64,000 nt of DNA from DASQPR01 sp963797605 (GTDB lineage: Bacteria > Actinomycetota > Actinomycetes > Mycobacteriales > Micromonosporaceae): NCBI GenBank assembly GCA_963797605.1, contig CAWCPX010000003.1, forward strand, positions 62,001 through 126,000, in the 5' to 3' direction. Below the pieces are notes generated by a model. It saw only the letters and a list, made by a program, of their open reading frames with translations, was not told the origin of the DNA and searched no databases. Shown here in pieces: positions 1-8,496 of the stretch. Made by a program: the position numbers and the translations under genes. Numbering within the stretch: position 1 is the stretch's first letter; the number at the start of each line of letters is the position of its first letter.

Positions 1-1762
1 GACCGTCCGTCTCCGGCAGCAACAGCACGAACTCCTCGCCGCCGTAGCGGAACGCGAGGTCGACGCCGCGGATCTCGGCGCTGATCCGGCGGGCGAACTC
101 GACGAGCACCGCGTCCCCGGCGCCGTGACCGTGCGTGTCGTTGACCTCTTTGAAGCGGTCGAGGTCCATCACGATGACGCAGAGCGGATGGCCGAAGCGG
201 TTCGACCGATTGATCTCACGCCGCATCAGCTCCTTGAGGTGCCGGTAGTTGAAGAGCCCGGTCAGCGGGTCGGTGTGGGAGAGCCGCTGCGCCTCCTGAT
301 GCGCGCGGACGTTGTCGACGGCGACCGCCGCGTGCTCGGCGAACGTGCGGACGGTCCGGAGGTCGGCATCGTCGAAATCGTCCGCGCCGACTCGGTCGTA
401 GAGCGCGAGCACGCCGAGGCACGCGCCCGCGCCGGCACCCGTCTGCGCCGGTCTCGCGAGCGGCACGGCCAGGAACGTGCGGCAGGCGGGCTCACCCTGT
501 CCGTCCCGTCCGCGTTCCGCGACCCCGCTGGTGGCGACCGAGCCGAGGAGACCCTCACCCGGCACGACCGTCAGACCTTCGAGACCGGCGAGCGCGTCCG
601 CGTCGAACCCGTCCGCGCACTGGAACCGCAGCCGGCCGTCCGCGGGATCGGTGAGCAGCACGAGGCCGGCCTGCGCCCCGGTCGCGGAGATCGCGGACGC
701 GAGGATCACCTGCAGGATCCGGGGCAGGTCATGTGTGCTGGCCAGGGTGTCACCGAGCACGTCGAGGTTGCCGCGCAACTGGTCACGACTGGCCGTCAAG
801 GCGGACGCGTACGTCTGCATCTCCCGGGACATCCGGTTGAACGCGGCTCCAAGCTGCCCGACCTCGTCGGCGTGGCGCACCGGCACCCGGGTCCCGAGAT
901 CGCCCTCGGCCACCCGGTCGGCGGCATGAGCGATCTCGTTAAGCGGCCGCGTCGTCACGCGAGCCAGCATCCACGCGGCCGCGACGGCGGCGAGTGCCGC
1001 GAACGCGATCACGGCGAGCACGATCGCGGTCATCCCGCCCGACGTGGTGACCTGCACCGACAGCGCGATGGAGAGCGGCTGGTCGGTCGCCGGGTCGAGT
1101 CGCCGCACGAACCGGCCGCGGTCTTTGCCGGTGTGGTTCGCGGCGAGCCCGGCGGCGAACGCGGCGAGGTGGCCGGACGCCGAGGGGCTTTCGGTGCCGA
1201 CGATCTCCGAGCCGCCGAAGAGCACGGTGATCTGGGCTCCGGCGGCATCCGACAGTTGAGCGGCGAAGGAGGCGTCGAGCGTCTGCGCCGCGTACGAGTA
1301 GCCGATCGTGGCACCGGCCGGGTCACGCATCTGCACGGCGGTCGCGATGGCGGTGTAGGGGCCGTCGACGCTGGGATCGTAGGCGGGGATTCCAGCGGCG
1401 GCCGGCAACGGCGTACACAATGCCCAGGGTGGTTCGGGCGCGCCGTCGGTGGTGATCAGTGAGGTGCCGGCGGCGTTCTCGATGTGGATCGCGGAGGCCC
1501 GGCCGGCTGCCACGAGCGCACGGGCCGGTGTCGGGTCGGTGCCCGCGACCGTGGCCGTCGCCGCTGCCTCGGCGGTCGATTCGAGCCGTTCGCATGTGGC
1601 GCCGATGACCGTGCGCAGCGAGTTCGTCGCCACGTCGAGCCGGTCGCGTTCACGGGACTGGTTGACGGCGTTGACGGTCAGCCCGACGAAGATCGATCCG
1701 ATCACCACCGGCCCCAACACGACCACGAGGAACGCCCCGGTCAGCCGCGCGCGCAACGTCAC
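1..1762 (-). CDS. Membrane-anchored GGDEF diguanylate cyclase (HAMP-GAF-GGDEF), 3' end outside window
   Basis: Predicted to make cyclic di-GMP from two GTP at the membrane. Translating the minus strand from the GTG at 1762 gives an N-terminal membrane segment (residues about 5-30), a roughly 220-residue extracytoplasmic region, then a HAMP linker (reads DEVGQLGAAFNRM), a GAF-like domain ending LGVLALYDRVG, and a GGDEF domain with the signature RYGGEEFVLLLPETDG just before the window edge. GGEEF is a catalytically competent signature variant. A purine-rich GGGAGGG site precedes the GTG start at good spacing. The last part of the GGDEF domain, and any EAL domain after it, lie outside. The opposite-strand open frame over this stretch is a shadow. 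The signal sensed is unknown. Confidence 0.88.
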   Translation of the reverse strand, partial: MTLRARLTGAFLVVVLGPVVIGSIFVGLTVNAVNQSRERDRLDVATNSLRTVIGATCERLESTAEAAATATVAGTDPTPARALVAAGRASAIHIENAAGTSLITTDGAPEPPWALCTPLPAAAGIPAYDPSVDGPYTAIATAVQMRDPAGATIGYSYAAQTLDASFAAQLSDAAGAQITVLFGGSEIVGTESPSASGHLAAFAAGLAANHTGKDRGRFVRRLDPATDQPLSIALSVQVTTSGGMTAIVLAVIAFAALAAVAAAWMLARVTTRPLNEIAHAADRVAEGDLGTRVPVRHADEVGQLGAAFNRMSREMQTYASALTASRDQLRGNLDVLGDTLASTHDLPRILQVILASAISATGAQAGLVLLTDPADGRLRFQCADGFDADALAGLEGLTVVPGEGLLGSVATSGVAERGRDGQGEPACRTFLAVPLARPAQTGAGAGACLGVLALYDRVGADDFDDADLRTVRTFAEHAAVAVDNVRAHQEAQRLSHTDPLTGLFNYRHLKELMRREINRSNRFGHPLCVIVMDLDRFKEVNDTHGHGAGDAVLVEFARRISAEIRGVDLAFRYGGEEFVLLLPETDG

Positions 1763-1930
1763 TCGCCCTCCCCTCGTCCCGGCTACTCGGCCCGCGGCTG
1801 TGGCACACCGGCCCGATTGAGTCAATGCCCTCTATGAATGCAATGCTGGCACAGTGAGTAGATTTCCCCCGTCTCGCACGGCCGCGCCGCGCGTCCGATT
1901 TCAGCACTTCTATCCGAAGATGCTTCATTC

Positions 1931-2566
1931 GTGAACGGCGAGGCGAAACGGGAGCTGCGCCGCGAGCTGCTCGCGGCCCGTCGAGCGATGACAGATCAAG
2001 ATCGCGAAGATCAGGATGCGTCGGTACGGGCAACCGCACGCGCGCTGCTCGCCCAGACGGGTAACGACGTGGCCATGGGCGCCGTCACGACCCGTGGTTC
2101 CGGTCACGGTCGGCCCGTGGTGGCCGCCTACCGCCCGATGATCGGCGAGCCGGGTGGGCCCGACCTGCCGGCCGCCCTGGCCGGTGCGCCCTCCCGAGTA
2201 CTCCTGCCGGTGGTTCTCGACGACCGTGACCTCGACTGGGCACCCTTCGAACCCGACGAGCCCGGCGGCGGACTCGCCCCCGCGCGGCTCGGTCTGCACG
2301 AGCCAACCGGGTCCCGGCTCGGCGTCGACGCGATCCGCGAGGCCTCGATCGTGTTCGTGCCGGCGCTCGCGATCGATCGTCACGGCGGGCGTCTCGGTCG
2401 CGGCGGTGGCTCGTTTGACCGGGCGTTGGCGCGCGTAGGACCACCGCAGCTCGTGATCGCCCTGCTGTACGCCGGGGAATTTCGGACGGCCGTACCCGTT
2501 GAATCTCACGACCGGGCCGTGGACGGTGTCATCGTCGGCGGCGAGGTCACGATCTTCCGAGCCTGA
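1931..2566 (+). CDS. 5-formyltetrahydrofolate cyclo-ligase
   Basis: ATP-dependent conversion of 5-formyl-THF to 5,10-methenyl-THF, the salvage step of one-carbon metabolism in the cytoplasm. The 211-residue protein begins with a basic helix (KRELRRELLAARRAM), has the mid-protein ADY-like VVAAYRPM strand near residue 65, and the family signature GRGGGSFDRAL at about 156-166, which matches the GxGGGYYDR nucleotide-binding loop with Ser-Phe replacing Tyr-Tyr. Length is normal for the family. Start is GTG 1931, with only a weak Shine-Dalgarno. It is followed by the Ruc/FmdB-like gene; the same pair occurs in Mycobacterium tuberculosis (Rv0992c/Rv0991c), which supports both calls. Confidence 0.93.
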   Translation: MNGEAKRELRRELLAARRAMTDQDREDQDASVRATARALLAQTGNDVAMGAVTTRGSGHGRPVVAAYRPMIGEPGGPDLPAALAGAPSRVLLPVVLDDRDLDWAPFEPDEPGGGLAPARLGLHEPTGSRLGVDAIREASIVFVPALAIDRHGGRLGRGGGSFDRALARVGPPQLVIALLYAGEFRTAVPVESHDRAVDGVIVGGEVTIFRA

Positions 2567-2712
2567 TCGAGCGGCGATTTAGCCACCGAATGTGACTTTG
2601 GTCCGCCCCGGCTGGACGATCGGCGTTTGATAGGCCACCATTGGCACTCGGCGGTGACGAGTGCCAGCGAGGGCCCGACCCGTGTCAGAGTTTTGGATTT
2701 TGGAGGCTGAAC

Positions 2713-3117
2713 GTGCCGACCTACCAGTACGCGTGCACCTCGTGCGGTCATCAGCTCGAGGCCGTGCAGTCGTTCTCGGACAACGCGCTGACCGTGTGCC
2801 CCGAGTGCGACGGCGCCCTGCGCAAGGTGTTCTCCGCCGTCGGCATCGTCTTCAAGGGCTCCGGCTTCTACCGCACCGACTCCCGCGCCGACTCGAAGAA
2901 GGGCGGCTCCTCGTCGATCCCGCCGGCGCAGTCGACTTCCTCGTCCGAGGCGTCCACCTCGGCTTCGTCGACCTCCTCGGCGGATTCGTCGTCGTCCGGT
3001 TCGTCGTCGACGAAGTCGGAGAAGTCGAGCGTGTCGACGAGTTCGTCCGGCGGCGATTCCGGAAAGTCGAGCGCGAAGTCGAGCGCGCCGGCCACGTCGG
3101 GCGCCAGCACGTCCTGA
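2713..3117 (+). CDS. FmdB-type zinc-ribbon protein with Ser-rich disordered tail (Ruc-like redox chaperone)
   Basis: The 134-residue product starts MPTYQYACTSCGH and carries two CxxC pairs (Cys8/11 and Cys29/32), the FmdB/CxxC-CxxC zinc ribbon. From about residue 65 it becomes a low-complexity Ser/Thr/Lys/Gly tail predicted to be unstructured. This architecture matches the mycobacterial Ruc protein (Rv0991c), a redox-regulated chaperone whose ribbon releases zinc on oxidation. Assignment to that function is by homology and synteny with the upstream folate cyclo-ligase. The GTG at 2713 is chosen because a perfect GGAGG lies at 2702-2706; a longer in-frame reading to 2641 has no ribosome site. 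Confidence 0.85.
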   Translation: MPTYQYACTSCGHQLEAVQSFSDNALTVCPECDGALRKVFSAVGIVFKGSGFYRTDSRADSKKGGSSSIPPAQSTSSSEASTSASSTSSADSSSSGSSSTKSEKSSVSTSSSGGDSGKSSAKSSAPATSGASTS

Positions 3118-3273
3118 CGCAAATCCGCCTTGCCGGGGCGGTCTCCGAGTCGACCTTGACGACTCATGGCTGCCCCAGCAACCACAACTCGTCACGAGTG
3201 CGCGACGCTCCAGGCGTTATTCGCCCAGAGGTACCGTACCCAGCAAAAATGCTCTAAATCAGTCGAAAGACTC

Positions 3274-3450
3274 CTACCAATGCGGCGGGCGATCTGCCAA
3301 CAGCCGCTCGTCGTTGGAATCGGACCGCTCACCCCAGCCACGATCGGTGTCGTCGCGGGTCTGCTCGGCGATGATCGGCTGATCGTCGTCGGCGAGGTCG
3401 ACCTCGCGGTCATCGTCGGAGCGGGGTGGTTTCGGGTCGAGACTGTCCAC
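3274..3450 (-). CDS. Small acidic conserved actinobacterial protein (58 aa)
   Basis: A 58-residue acidic, probably disordered protein with a characteristic C-terminus: TRDDTDRGWGE, then NDERLLADRPPHW at the end. Small actinobacterial proteins ending in a GWGE ... ERLL.DRPPHW motif are recalled from many genomes, with no known function. Start GTG 3450 gives MDSLDPKPP; a longer open frame continues to 3660 but overlaps the divergent gene at 3504, so the short form is preferred. No clear Shine-Dalgarno is visible. It is divergent from the proline-rich membrane protein at 3504, with a 53-nt intergenic gap for both promoters. Confidence 0.62.
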   Translation of the reverse strand: MDSLDPKPPRSDDDREVDLADDDQPIIAEQTRDDTDRGWGERSDSNDERLLADRPPHW

Positions 3451-3503
3451 GAGAAAAACACTAGCCGAGTACGCGATCCGAGCCCACTTGGTAGCGTCGG
3501 AGC

Positions 3504-3851
3504 GTGACGCAGCCGCCCGGGCCGAACCCCTACAGCCAGCAAGGCTCCGACGAGAGCCTGTGGCGCCGTCCGACCGATGGCACACCGACCAGCCCCGTCG
3601 TGCCGCCGTTGGGCACGCCGGAGCACGGCCCGACTTACGCGGGTCCGCCGCGAGGCACACCGGCGCCCCCCAACTGGCGGCCGCCGACGCTCATCGAGGC
3701 GCCGGCCGCCCGTCGGTTGCCCGAGCAGAGCGACGCGGCCCTCGACGAGCAGGAGCGATCGGCACGCACCATCACCTACGGCGTCGGCATGATCGCCGGA
3801 GCCATCGCGCTGATTCTGCTGTTCGTCATCTGCGGTCGCCTCGTCTTCTGA
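3504..3851 (+). CDS. Small proline-rich single-pass membrane protein (115 aa)
   Basis: Unknown function. The first 75 residues are rich in Pro, Gly and Thr (MTQPPGPNPYSQQG onward), residues about 76-90 are charged, and the C-terminus is one hydrophobic helix (GVGMIAGAIALILLFVICG) followed by RLVF at the very end, so it is a tail-anchored protein with a flexible cytoplasmic N-terminus. GTG start at 3504. It ends 29 nt before the palindromic element at 3881. Function cannot be inferred from sequence. Confidence 0.62.
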   Translation: MTQPPGPNPYSQQGSDESLWRRPTDGTPTSPVVPPLGTPEHGPTYAGPPRGTPAPPNWRPPTLIEAPAARRLPEQSDAALDEQERSARTITYGVGMIAGAIALILLFVICGRLVF

Positions 3852-3880
3852 CGCGACCGTTTTCAGGCCCTGAGCCAGGC

Positions 3881-4048
3881 CTAGGCCCTGTCTCAAAGCT
3901 GCCGTTCGGCTGAGCCGTGAGCCAGGCGCCGACCGACGGCGTTTGATCTTTGCCTGGATACAAACGCGGTATCCAGGCAAAGATCAAGCCTTGTCGGATC
4001 GGCGCCTGGCTCACGGCTCGCTCGAACGGACTTCGAGACAGGGCCTAG
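3881..4048. repeat. 168-bp near-perfect palindromic element (MITE-like), copy 1
   Basis: The whole 168-bp segment folds on itself. The ends are a perfect 14-bp inverted repeat (CTAGGCCCTGTCTC at 3881-3894 against 4035-4048); a second perfect 21-bp pair is 3912-3932 against 3999-4019; the core pair is 19 bp (3943-3961 against 3969-3987) around a 7-nt loop. No coding capacity. It sits between convergent genes, and the terminal CTAG provides the TAG stop of the DUF2231 gene at 4045. Size, inverted ends and a second copy at 20877 point to a non-autonomous mobile element. Such a stem would also act as a bidirectional transcription stop. Confidence 0.85.
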
Positions 4049-4575
4049 TAACCGGACCAGACAATGTGGGCGCCGGTGTCACCGGTGCGGAAGACGTAGT
4101 AGCCGACGACGACACCCAGCGCCACCAGCACCAGGGTCGACACCAAACGTACGGCCAGCGTAGTGGCCGCGGTGCCGTCCGATGTGGCCGCTGTGCCGTC
4201 CGATGTGACCGCCGCGGCGCGCCGATCACGCGGGAACTGGTAGGCCAGGAGCGCGAGGGTGGCGATGCCGAGCCCGAGCGTCCACCAGAAGGTGTCGTTT
4301 CCGAACGAGTTGTGCACCGAGATCTTCTGCAGCAGCGATGCCGACGCGAAGTGCCTCGTGATGATCAGCTGCTGCAGATCCTGTCCGGAGATCTTGGCGA
4401 AGAGCGCGCTGAGCGGGGCGATGATCGCGAGCGCGAAGACCGCCCAGTCGATGCGCCCGCGGAATCGCGGAATCGCCGCGTAGACGATCGCACCCACGAT
4501 CAGCAGCGGTATGAAGACGACCGCGGCGTGGATCAATAACGGATGCGCGGGAATGCCCAGAATCTTCGTGAACAC
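4045..4575 (-). CDS. DUF2231-type four-helix membrane protein
   Basis: A 176-residue integral membrane protein with the DUF2231 opening (IPAHPLLIHAAVVFIPL): a His-containing first helix followed by three more helices. Between helices 3 and 4 is a short loop with a direct repeat (TSDGTAATSDGTAAT). The family is widespread in actinobacteria and functionally uncharacterised, though the conserved His pairs have prompted suggestions of haem or metal binding. Start is GTG 4575, preceded by GGAGG at ideal spacing. The TAG stop lies inside the palindromic element that follows. It is divergent from the MpaB-family gene, sharing a 91-nt promoter region. Confidence 0.82.
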   Translation of the reverse strand: MFTKILGIPAHPLLIHAAVVFIPLLIVGAIVYAAIPRFRGRIDWAVFALAIIAPLSALFAKISGQDLQQLIITRHFASASLLQKISVHNSFGNDTFWWTLGLGIATLALLAYQFPRDRRAAAVTSDGTAATSDGTAATTLAVRLVSTLVLVALGVVVGYYVFRTGDTGAHIVWSGY

Positions 4576-4666
4576 GGGTCCTCCTGTGATTACCCTGTCG
4601 GCGGCTGAACATCAGTACGCATCGCACTCACGTCCGGTTCGGCCCGCGCCGTGGCATGGTTGACGC

Positions 4667-5497
4667 ATGCCAGATCTCGGCCTCTTCGGTCCCGACTCGG
4701 TCAGCTGGCGCGTGCATCGCGAACCGATTCTCGCGCTCGCCGGCCTCCGCGCCCTCTACCTCCAGTCGCTGCATCCTCAGGCGATGGCGGGAGTCGCGCA
4801 GAACTCACGTTATCGGGAAGATCCCTACGGGCGGCTCAACCGGACCGCCATCTACGTCGCGACGGTCGTCTACGGCACGACGGCGGAGGCGACCGAGGCG
4901 GGCAGGCGACTCCGGGCGATCCACTCCCGCATGCGCGCCGTAGACCGTCGCACCGGCGAGACCTTCCGGGTCGACGAGCCGCACCTGCTCCGCTGGGTGC
5001 ACGTCACCGAGGTCGAGTCGTTCGTGACCACAGCCAAGCGAGCCGGCATGAGACTCGCCGACGCCGACATCGACACCTACTACGACGAGCAACGCCGTGC
5101 GGCCGCGCTGGTCGGCCTCGATCCGGAGACCGTGCCGGGCAGCGCTCGCGAGGTGGCCGACTACTACCGCGACGTTCAGCCCGAACTCGCCATGACCACC
5201 GAAGCGGCCGAATCCGCGCTGTTCCTGAGCGCGCCGCCGATGCCCTACCGGCTCGGGTTCACGCCGGCCCGACTCGCATGGTTCGGGCTGGCCGGCATCG
5301 CTGTGGGTCTGCTGCCGGCATGGGCTCGCCGGCTGTACGGCCTGCCGGGCCTGCCGACGACCGGCCCGGCCGCGGCACTGTCGGCTCGATCATTGCGCAT
5401 CGCCCTGAAAGCCGTGCCCGACAAGGCACTGCACGGCCCGATCTACCAGGCCGCGATGGCGCGGGTCGCCGACGCTGGTCTGGCGTTACCGGCCTGA
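4667..5497 (+). CDS. Oxygenase MpaB family protein (DUF2236)
   Basis: A 276-residue protein of the MpaB/latex-clearing superfamily (DUF2236), typically haem-b oxygenases or peroxidase-like enzymes acting on hydrophobic substrates. Visible family features are the N-terminal SVSWRVHREP, the LYLQSLHPQAMAGVAQNS helix with the candidate haem-proximal His, the RLNRTA segment, and the HLLRWVHVTEVESF helix near 105-120. The C-terminal hydrophobic stretch (WFGLAGIAVGLLPAW) may associate with the membrane. ATG start at 4667. It overlaps the end of the convergent MFS gene by 12 nt. Substrate unknown. Confidence 0.85.
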   Translation: MPDLGLFGPDSVSWRVHREPILALAGLRALYLQSLHPQAMAGVAQNSRYREDPYGRLNRTAIYVATVVYGTTAEATEAGRRLRAIHSRMRAVDRRTGETFRVDEPHLLRWVHVTEVESFVTTAKRAGMRLADADIDTYYDEQRRAAALVGLDPETVPGSAREVADYYRDVQPELAMTTEAAESALFLSAPPMPYRLGFTPARLAWFGLAGIAVGLLPAWARRLYGLPGLPTTGPAAALSARSLRIALKAVPDKALHGPIYQAAMARVADAGLALPA

Positions 5498-6742
5498 GCC
5501 GCTGACAAGGGTCATGGCCTTGGGCCGAGCAGACCGGAACGCACGGGCGAATCCCACGATCGCCAGGGCCAGCACGGCCGGCACCGCGAACGCGAGTCGG
5601 AATCCGCCCAACTGCTCCACCCCGCCGATCAGAGCCGCGCCGACCACGAACCCGACGTAGTTGAAGAGGTTCACCCGTGCCACCGCGACACCGCTGCCGG
5701 TCGGGTCGAGCCGGCCGGCGACCGTGAACGACAGCGGCACGACCGGCGACAGCCCGAACCCCAGGACGCCGAAGCCGACGAGCGCGACCACCGGTGTCGG
5801 AGCCGCCGCGACCAGCGCCATGCCGGTCGCTCCGATCACGGCGCCGGCCACGATCATCGGCACCGGGCCGACCCACGGGGCGATCCGGTGGGCGACGAAC
5901 CGGCCGACGACCTGCATGGCCGTGTACGCCCCGAGGCCGAGGGCCGCCACCGCCCCGCTGGCATGCAGGAACGTATCGAGGTATTCGGCACTCCAGGTCG
6001 ACGTGGCGGCGTCGCTGATGTACATCAGGGTGACCGCGATGCCCACGAGCGCGATGGGCTTCCAGGGAATCGATTTCCCGGCCGCGGCAGCCTCGGTGGC
6101 CTGCGCCTGCTCGACGTCGCGCGTCTCTGGGTGCCGCAGCAGCATCGGACCGACCACCAGCGACGCCGCGATCCCGACGGCCGCCACAACTCCCAGCGCA
6201 GCGCCGAGTGGCAGGTTGAGCACGGAGGTCAACGCCGTCGCGAGGGAACCGATGATGCCGGCGATGCTCCAGAAGCCGTACAGCGACGAGAGCAGGCTGC
6301 GCCGATATCGTCGTTCGAGCACGACACCCTGCATGTTCATGGTGGCATCGACGCCACCGATCACCAGGCCGAACGCGGCCACCGCGAGATAGAGACCGAC
6401 GCGGTCCGGCACCACGCCGATGAGCGCGATCGTCGCGCAGACGGCCGGATTGCCGATGCGCAAGAGCAGGCCGGAGCCGAAGCGCGGCGCGAGCAGCCCG
6501 GCGAGCACACTGCCGAGCCCGGCGACGACCGGCACGGCGAGCAGGATGAGCGTGAGGGTGCCATCGGAGAGCTGAAACTTGTCCTGGATCGCCGGGACTC
6601 GGGTGAGCAGGCCGGCAAACGCGAAGCCCTGCACCATATAGGCACCGGTGATGCCAATTCGCGCCCGGCGGTTACGCGCCTCGATGGCCGCCAGCGCGTC
6701 GGGCGCCGAGTCTGGGATGTGTGCCGCTCTCGCAACCACCAC
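5486..6742 (-). CDS. MFS transporter
   Basis: About 418 residues with roughly 12 hydrophobic helices and a short cytoplasmic N-terminus (IEARNRRARIGITGAYMVQGFAFA region). The organisation resembles the FucP/YfkF-like and drug-efflux branches of the major facilitator superfamily; the substrate cannot be told. The start chosen is GTG 6742, behind a GAGGGA site; the open frame extends upstream to a TTG at 6793, but that would overlap the neighbouring gene. The 3' end overlaps the convergent MpaB-family gene by 12 nt. It follows the RecB-like gene on the same strand by 47 nt. Confidence 0.85.
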   Translation of the reverse strand: MVVARAAHIPDSAPDALAAIEARNRRARIGITGAYMVQGFAFAGLLTRVPAIQDKFQLSDGTLTLILLAVPVVAGLGSVLAGLLAPRFGSGLLLRIGNPAVCATIALIGVVPDRVGLYLAVAAFGLVIGGVDATMNMQGVVLERRYRRSLLSSLYGFWSIAGIIGSLATALTSVLNLPLGAALGVVAAVGIAASLVVGPMLLRHPETRDVEQAQATEAAAAGKSIPWKPIALVGIAVTLMYISDAATSTWSAEYLDTFLHASGAVAALGLGAYTAMQVVGRFVAHRIAPWVGPVPMIVAGAVIGATGMALVAAAPTPVVALVGFGVLGFGLSPVVPLSFTVAGRLDPTGSGVAVARVNLFNYVGFVVGAALIGGVEQLGGFRLAFAVPAVLALAIVGFARAFRSARPKAMTLVSGSGR

Positions 6743-6789
6743 CGAGTGATCTTCCCTCGGCGCGGCAGCCCACCGCAACAATTCCCAGA

Positions 6790-7620
6790 TCAAGACTCAT
6801 TTGTGCCAGCCGAGAGCATAAGGTCGACCGAACTCCACGGCTGCTTGACCGGCGCTTCCAGACCGGCTGGGCAGACACGCCGGAAATCACAGAAGGAGCA
6901 CAGCGACCCGGGCGCGGTCGGGAAGGCCGTGTCGGGATCGGCGCCGGCGGCCACGGCTCGCTCCGCCGCCCGGATGTCGCCCGCGACACCCTCCGCCCGC
7001 GAGACGGCCCGATCGAGGGTCGCGTCGGAGTGATCGTGAGCGGCGACCGTGCCGGACGGCAGGTGGTGCAACTCGACCCGGCGGCAGGGACGGCGAAAAA
7101 CCCGAGCCGTCGCGTACGCGTAGAGCGCGAGCGCGCTGGAACCCCGGGCGTCGTCGCTGGTCAGACCGAACCGGCCGGTCTTGTAGTCGACGATCACCAT
7201 CTCGTCGCCACGGCGGTCGATGCGGTCGGCCCGGCCGGAGAACGCCAGCACCGACGTCTTCGCGGCGACCACCCGCTCGACCCCGGCCGGCTCGGCGCTC
7301 GGGTCGAGCGTGGCCACATAGGTCTCGAGCCAGCCGAGCGCGGTGACCCGGGCCGCCCGCTCCTGAGCGTCGTCGCGGTAACCCTCGCCGACCCACGTCG
7401 AGCCGAGAAGTGTCGGCAGCGCCCCCGGGGTGCGGCGCTCGGCGGCCAGGCCATACCAGTTTTTCAGCGCCGTGTGCACGCTCGCGCCGAGGGAGTTGTG
7501 CGCCCACGGCGGCCCCTTTTGCGGGGTCGGCCGATCGATATAGGTGTGGCGGTAACGGCGCGGACAGTCTTCGAACGAGGCCAGCTTGCTGGGCGTGCAC
7601 ACGAACAGGGGCTCGGGCAT
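6790..7620 (-). CDS. RecB-family PD-(D/E)XK exonuclease with Fe-S type cysteines
   Basis: About 276 residues. Starts MPEPLFVCTPSKLASFEDCP, the CxxxxY-type opening of Cas4/AddB-like nucleases, and ends with CSFCDFRRVCPAG, giving a four-cysteine Fe-S cluster pattern (one Cys N-terminal, three C-terminal). Between them lie RADRIDRRGDEMVIVDYKTG, containing the GRxDxxD and DxK metal and catalytic residues of the PD-(D/E)XK fold, and later ALYAYATARVF. Likely a DNA repair or processing nuclease. The start is ATG 7620 after a GAAGG site; an upstream extension to 7740 is unlikely. No helicase partner is adjacent, as is usual for this stand-alone actinobacterial family. Confidence 0.88.
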   Translation of the reverse strand: MPEPLFVCTPSKLASFEDCPRRYRHTYIDRPTPQKGPPWAHNSLGASVHTALKNWYGLAAERRTPGALPTLLGSTWVGEGYRDDAQERAARVTALGWLETYVATLDPSAEPAGVERVVAAKTSVLAFSGRADRIDRRGDEMVIVDYKTGRFGLTSDDARGSSALALYAYATARVFRRPCRRVELHHLPSGTVAAHDHSDATLDRAVSRAEGVAGDIRAAERAVAAGADPDTAFPTAPGSLCSFCDFRRVCPAGLEAPVKQPWSSVDLMLSAGTNES

Positions 7621-7767
7621 GCCTTCGAAGCCCAACTGCTCGGGCTCACGGGGCTGATGGCCGATTTTGTCGCACGAGGGCCGGGTCTGGTCGCTTCTGG
7701 CACGCCTCTGATCCTGCCACCGCCGTACGACACTGCCCACCCGGACACCGTCCGCTGAGGTGAGGCG

Positions 7768-8385
7768 CTAATGCGCCGAGTGCATGTACTGGGTCACGAA
7801 GGCACCGGCCGCGTCCGCGATCAACTGCACCGCGATGGCCGCGAGGAGCAGGCCTGCGATCCTCGTCAGCACCTCGATGCCACTCGGCCGCAGCACCTTG
7901 ACGATCACGCCCGAGAACCGCAGCACCAGGTAGACCGCGACCATCACGAGCACGATGGCGATGGCGATGGACGTGTAGTTGGCGAACCCGTGGTTGCGGC
8001 GCACGAACAGCATCGTGGCGACGATCGCGCCCGGGCCGGCCAGCAGCGGGGTACCGAGCGGCACGAGAGCGATGTTCGCGGTCGCGACCTGATCCGGATC
8101 ATTCGTCTTCCCGGTCAGCAGTTCGAGCGCGACCAGGATCAGCAGCAGGCCACCGGCACCCTGCAACGCCGGCAGGTCGATGTTGAGATATTCCAGAATC
8201 GTCTGGCCGGCCACCGCGAACACGCTGATGACACCGAGCGCCAACGCGACGCACTGCCACGCCGCCTTGTTGCGCTCACGAGCCGGGAGCGGCCCGGTCA
8301 GCGCGACGAAGATCGGCACCATACCCGGCGGGTCGGTGATGACCAGGAGAGTCACGAAGACCTCGCCAAACAACTTCATATCCAC
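7768..8385 (-). CDS. MarC family integral membrane protein
   Basis: A 205-residue six-helix protein. The first helix carries the MarC signature FVTLLVITDPPGMVPIF, and the middle has LVPLGTPLLAGPGAIVATML, the second conserved Pro/Gly-rich loop of the MarC/YchE/YhgN family. The family has been named for multiple antibiotic resistance but no transport activity is established. Start GTG 8385 (a following ATG at 8379 is an alternative). A rho-independent terminator for the upstream gene lies just before it, so it is probably transcribed alone. Confidence 0.9.
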   Translation of the reverse strand: MDMKLFGEVFVTLLVITDPPGMVPIFVALTGPLPARERNKAAWQCVALALGVISVFAVAGQTILEYLNIDLPALQGAGGLLLILVALELLTGKTNDPDQVATANIALVPLGTPLLAGPGAIVATMLFVRRNHGFANYTSIAIAIVLVMVAVYLVLRFSGVIVKVLRPSGIEVLTRIAGLLLAAIAVQLIADAAGAFVTQYMHSAH

Positions 8386-8439
8386 GCCGCAACCCTTTAC
8401 TGGCGATCATGGACTGTGGCCACGACACGCCGACCCGTA

Positions 8440-8481
8440 CCCAAAATGCGACGAGCGCCCCGGCTGTCTGCCAGGGCGCTC
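8440..8481 (-). terminator. Rho-independent terminator after the hypothetical membrane gene
   Basis: Reading the minus strand there is a 12-bp stem with one mismatch (GAGCGCCCTGGC against GCCGGGGCGCTC, 5-nt loop) followed by GTCGCATTTT, i.e. a T-run. It lies 16 nt after the stop of the gene ending at 8497 and before MarC. Confidence 0.75.
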
Positions 8482-8496
8482 GCGATGTGCGACGAC

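Noticed and set aside
125..1462. 445-residue plus-strand open frame
   Set aside because: Arg/Gly/His-rich translation typical of an antisense GC shadow; the minus strand encodes a coherent HAMP-GAF-GGDEF protein.
2641..2712. Longer N-terminus for the zinc-ribbon protein
   Set aside because: No ribosome site upstream; GGAGG sits just before GTG 2713 and family members start MPTYxY.
5888..7033. 381-residue plus-strand frame opposite the MFS and nuclease genes
   Set aside because: Low-complexity Arg/Asp/His composition, no ribosome site, overlaps two well-supported genes.
6790..7620. Cas4 nuclease
   Set aside because: The Fe-S and PD-(D/E)XK motifs fit Cas4, but no CRISPR or other cas gene exists in the window; the stand-alone RecB family explains it.
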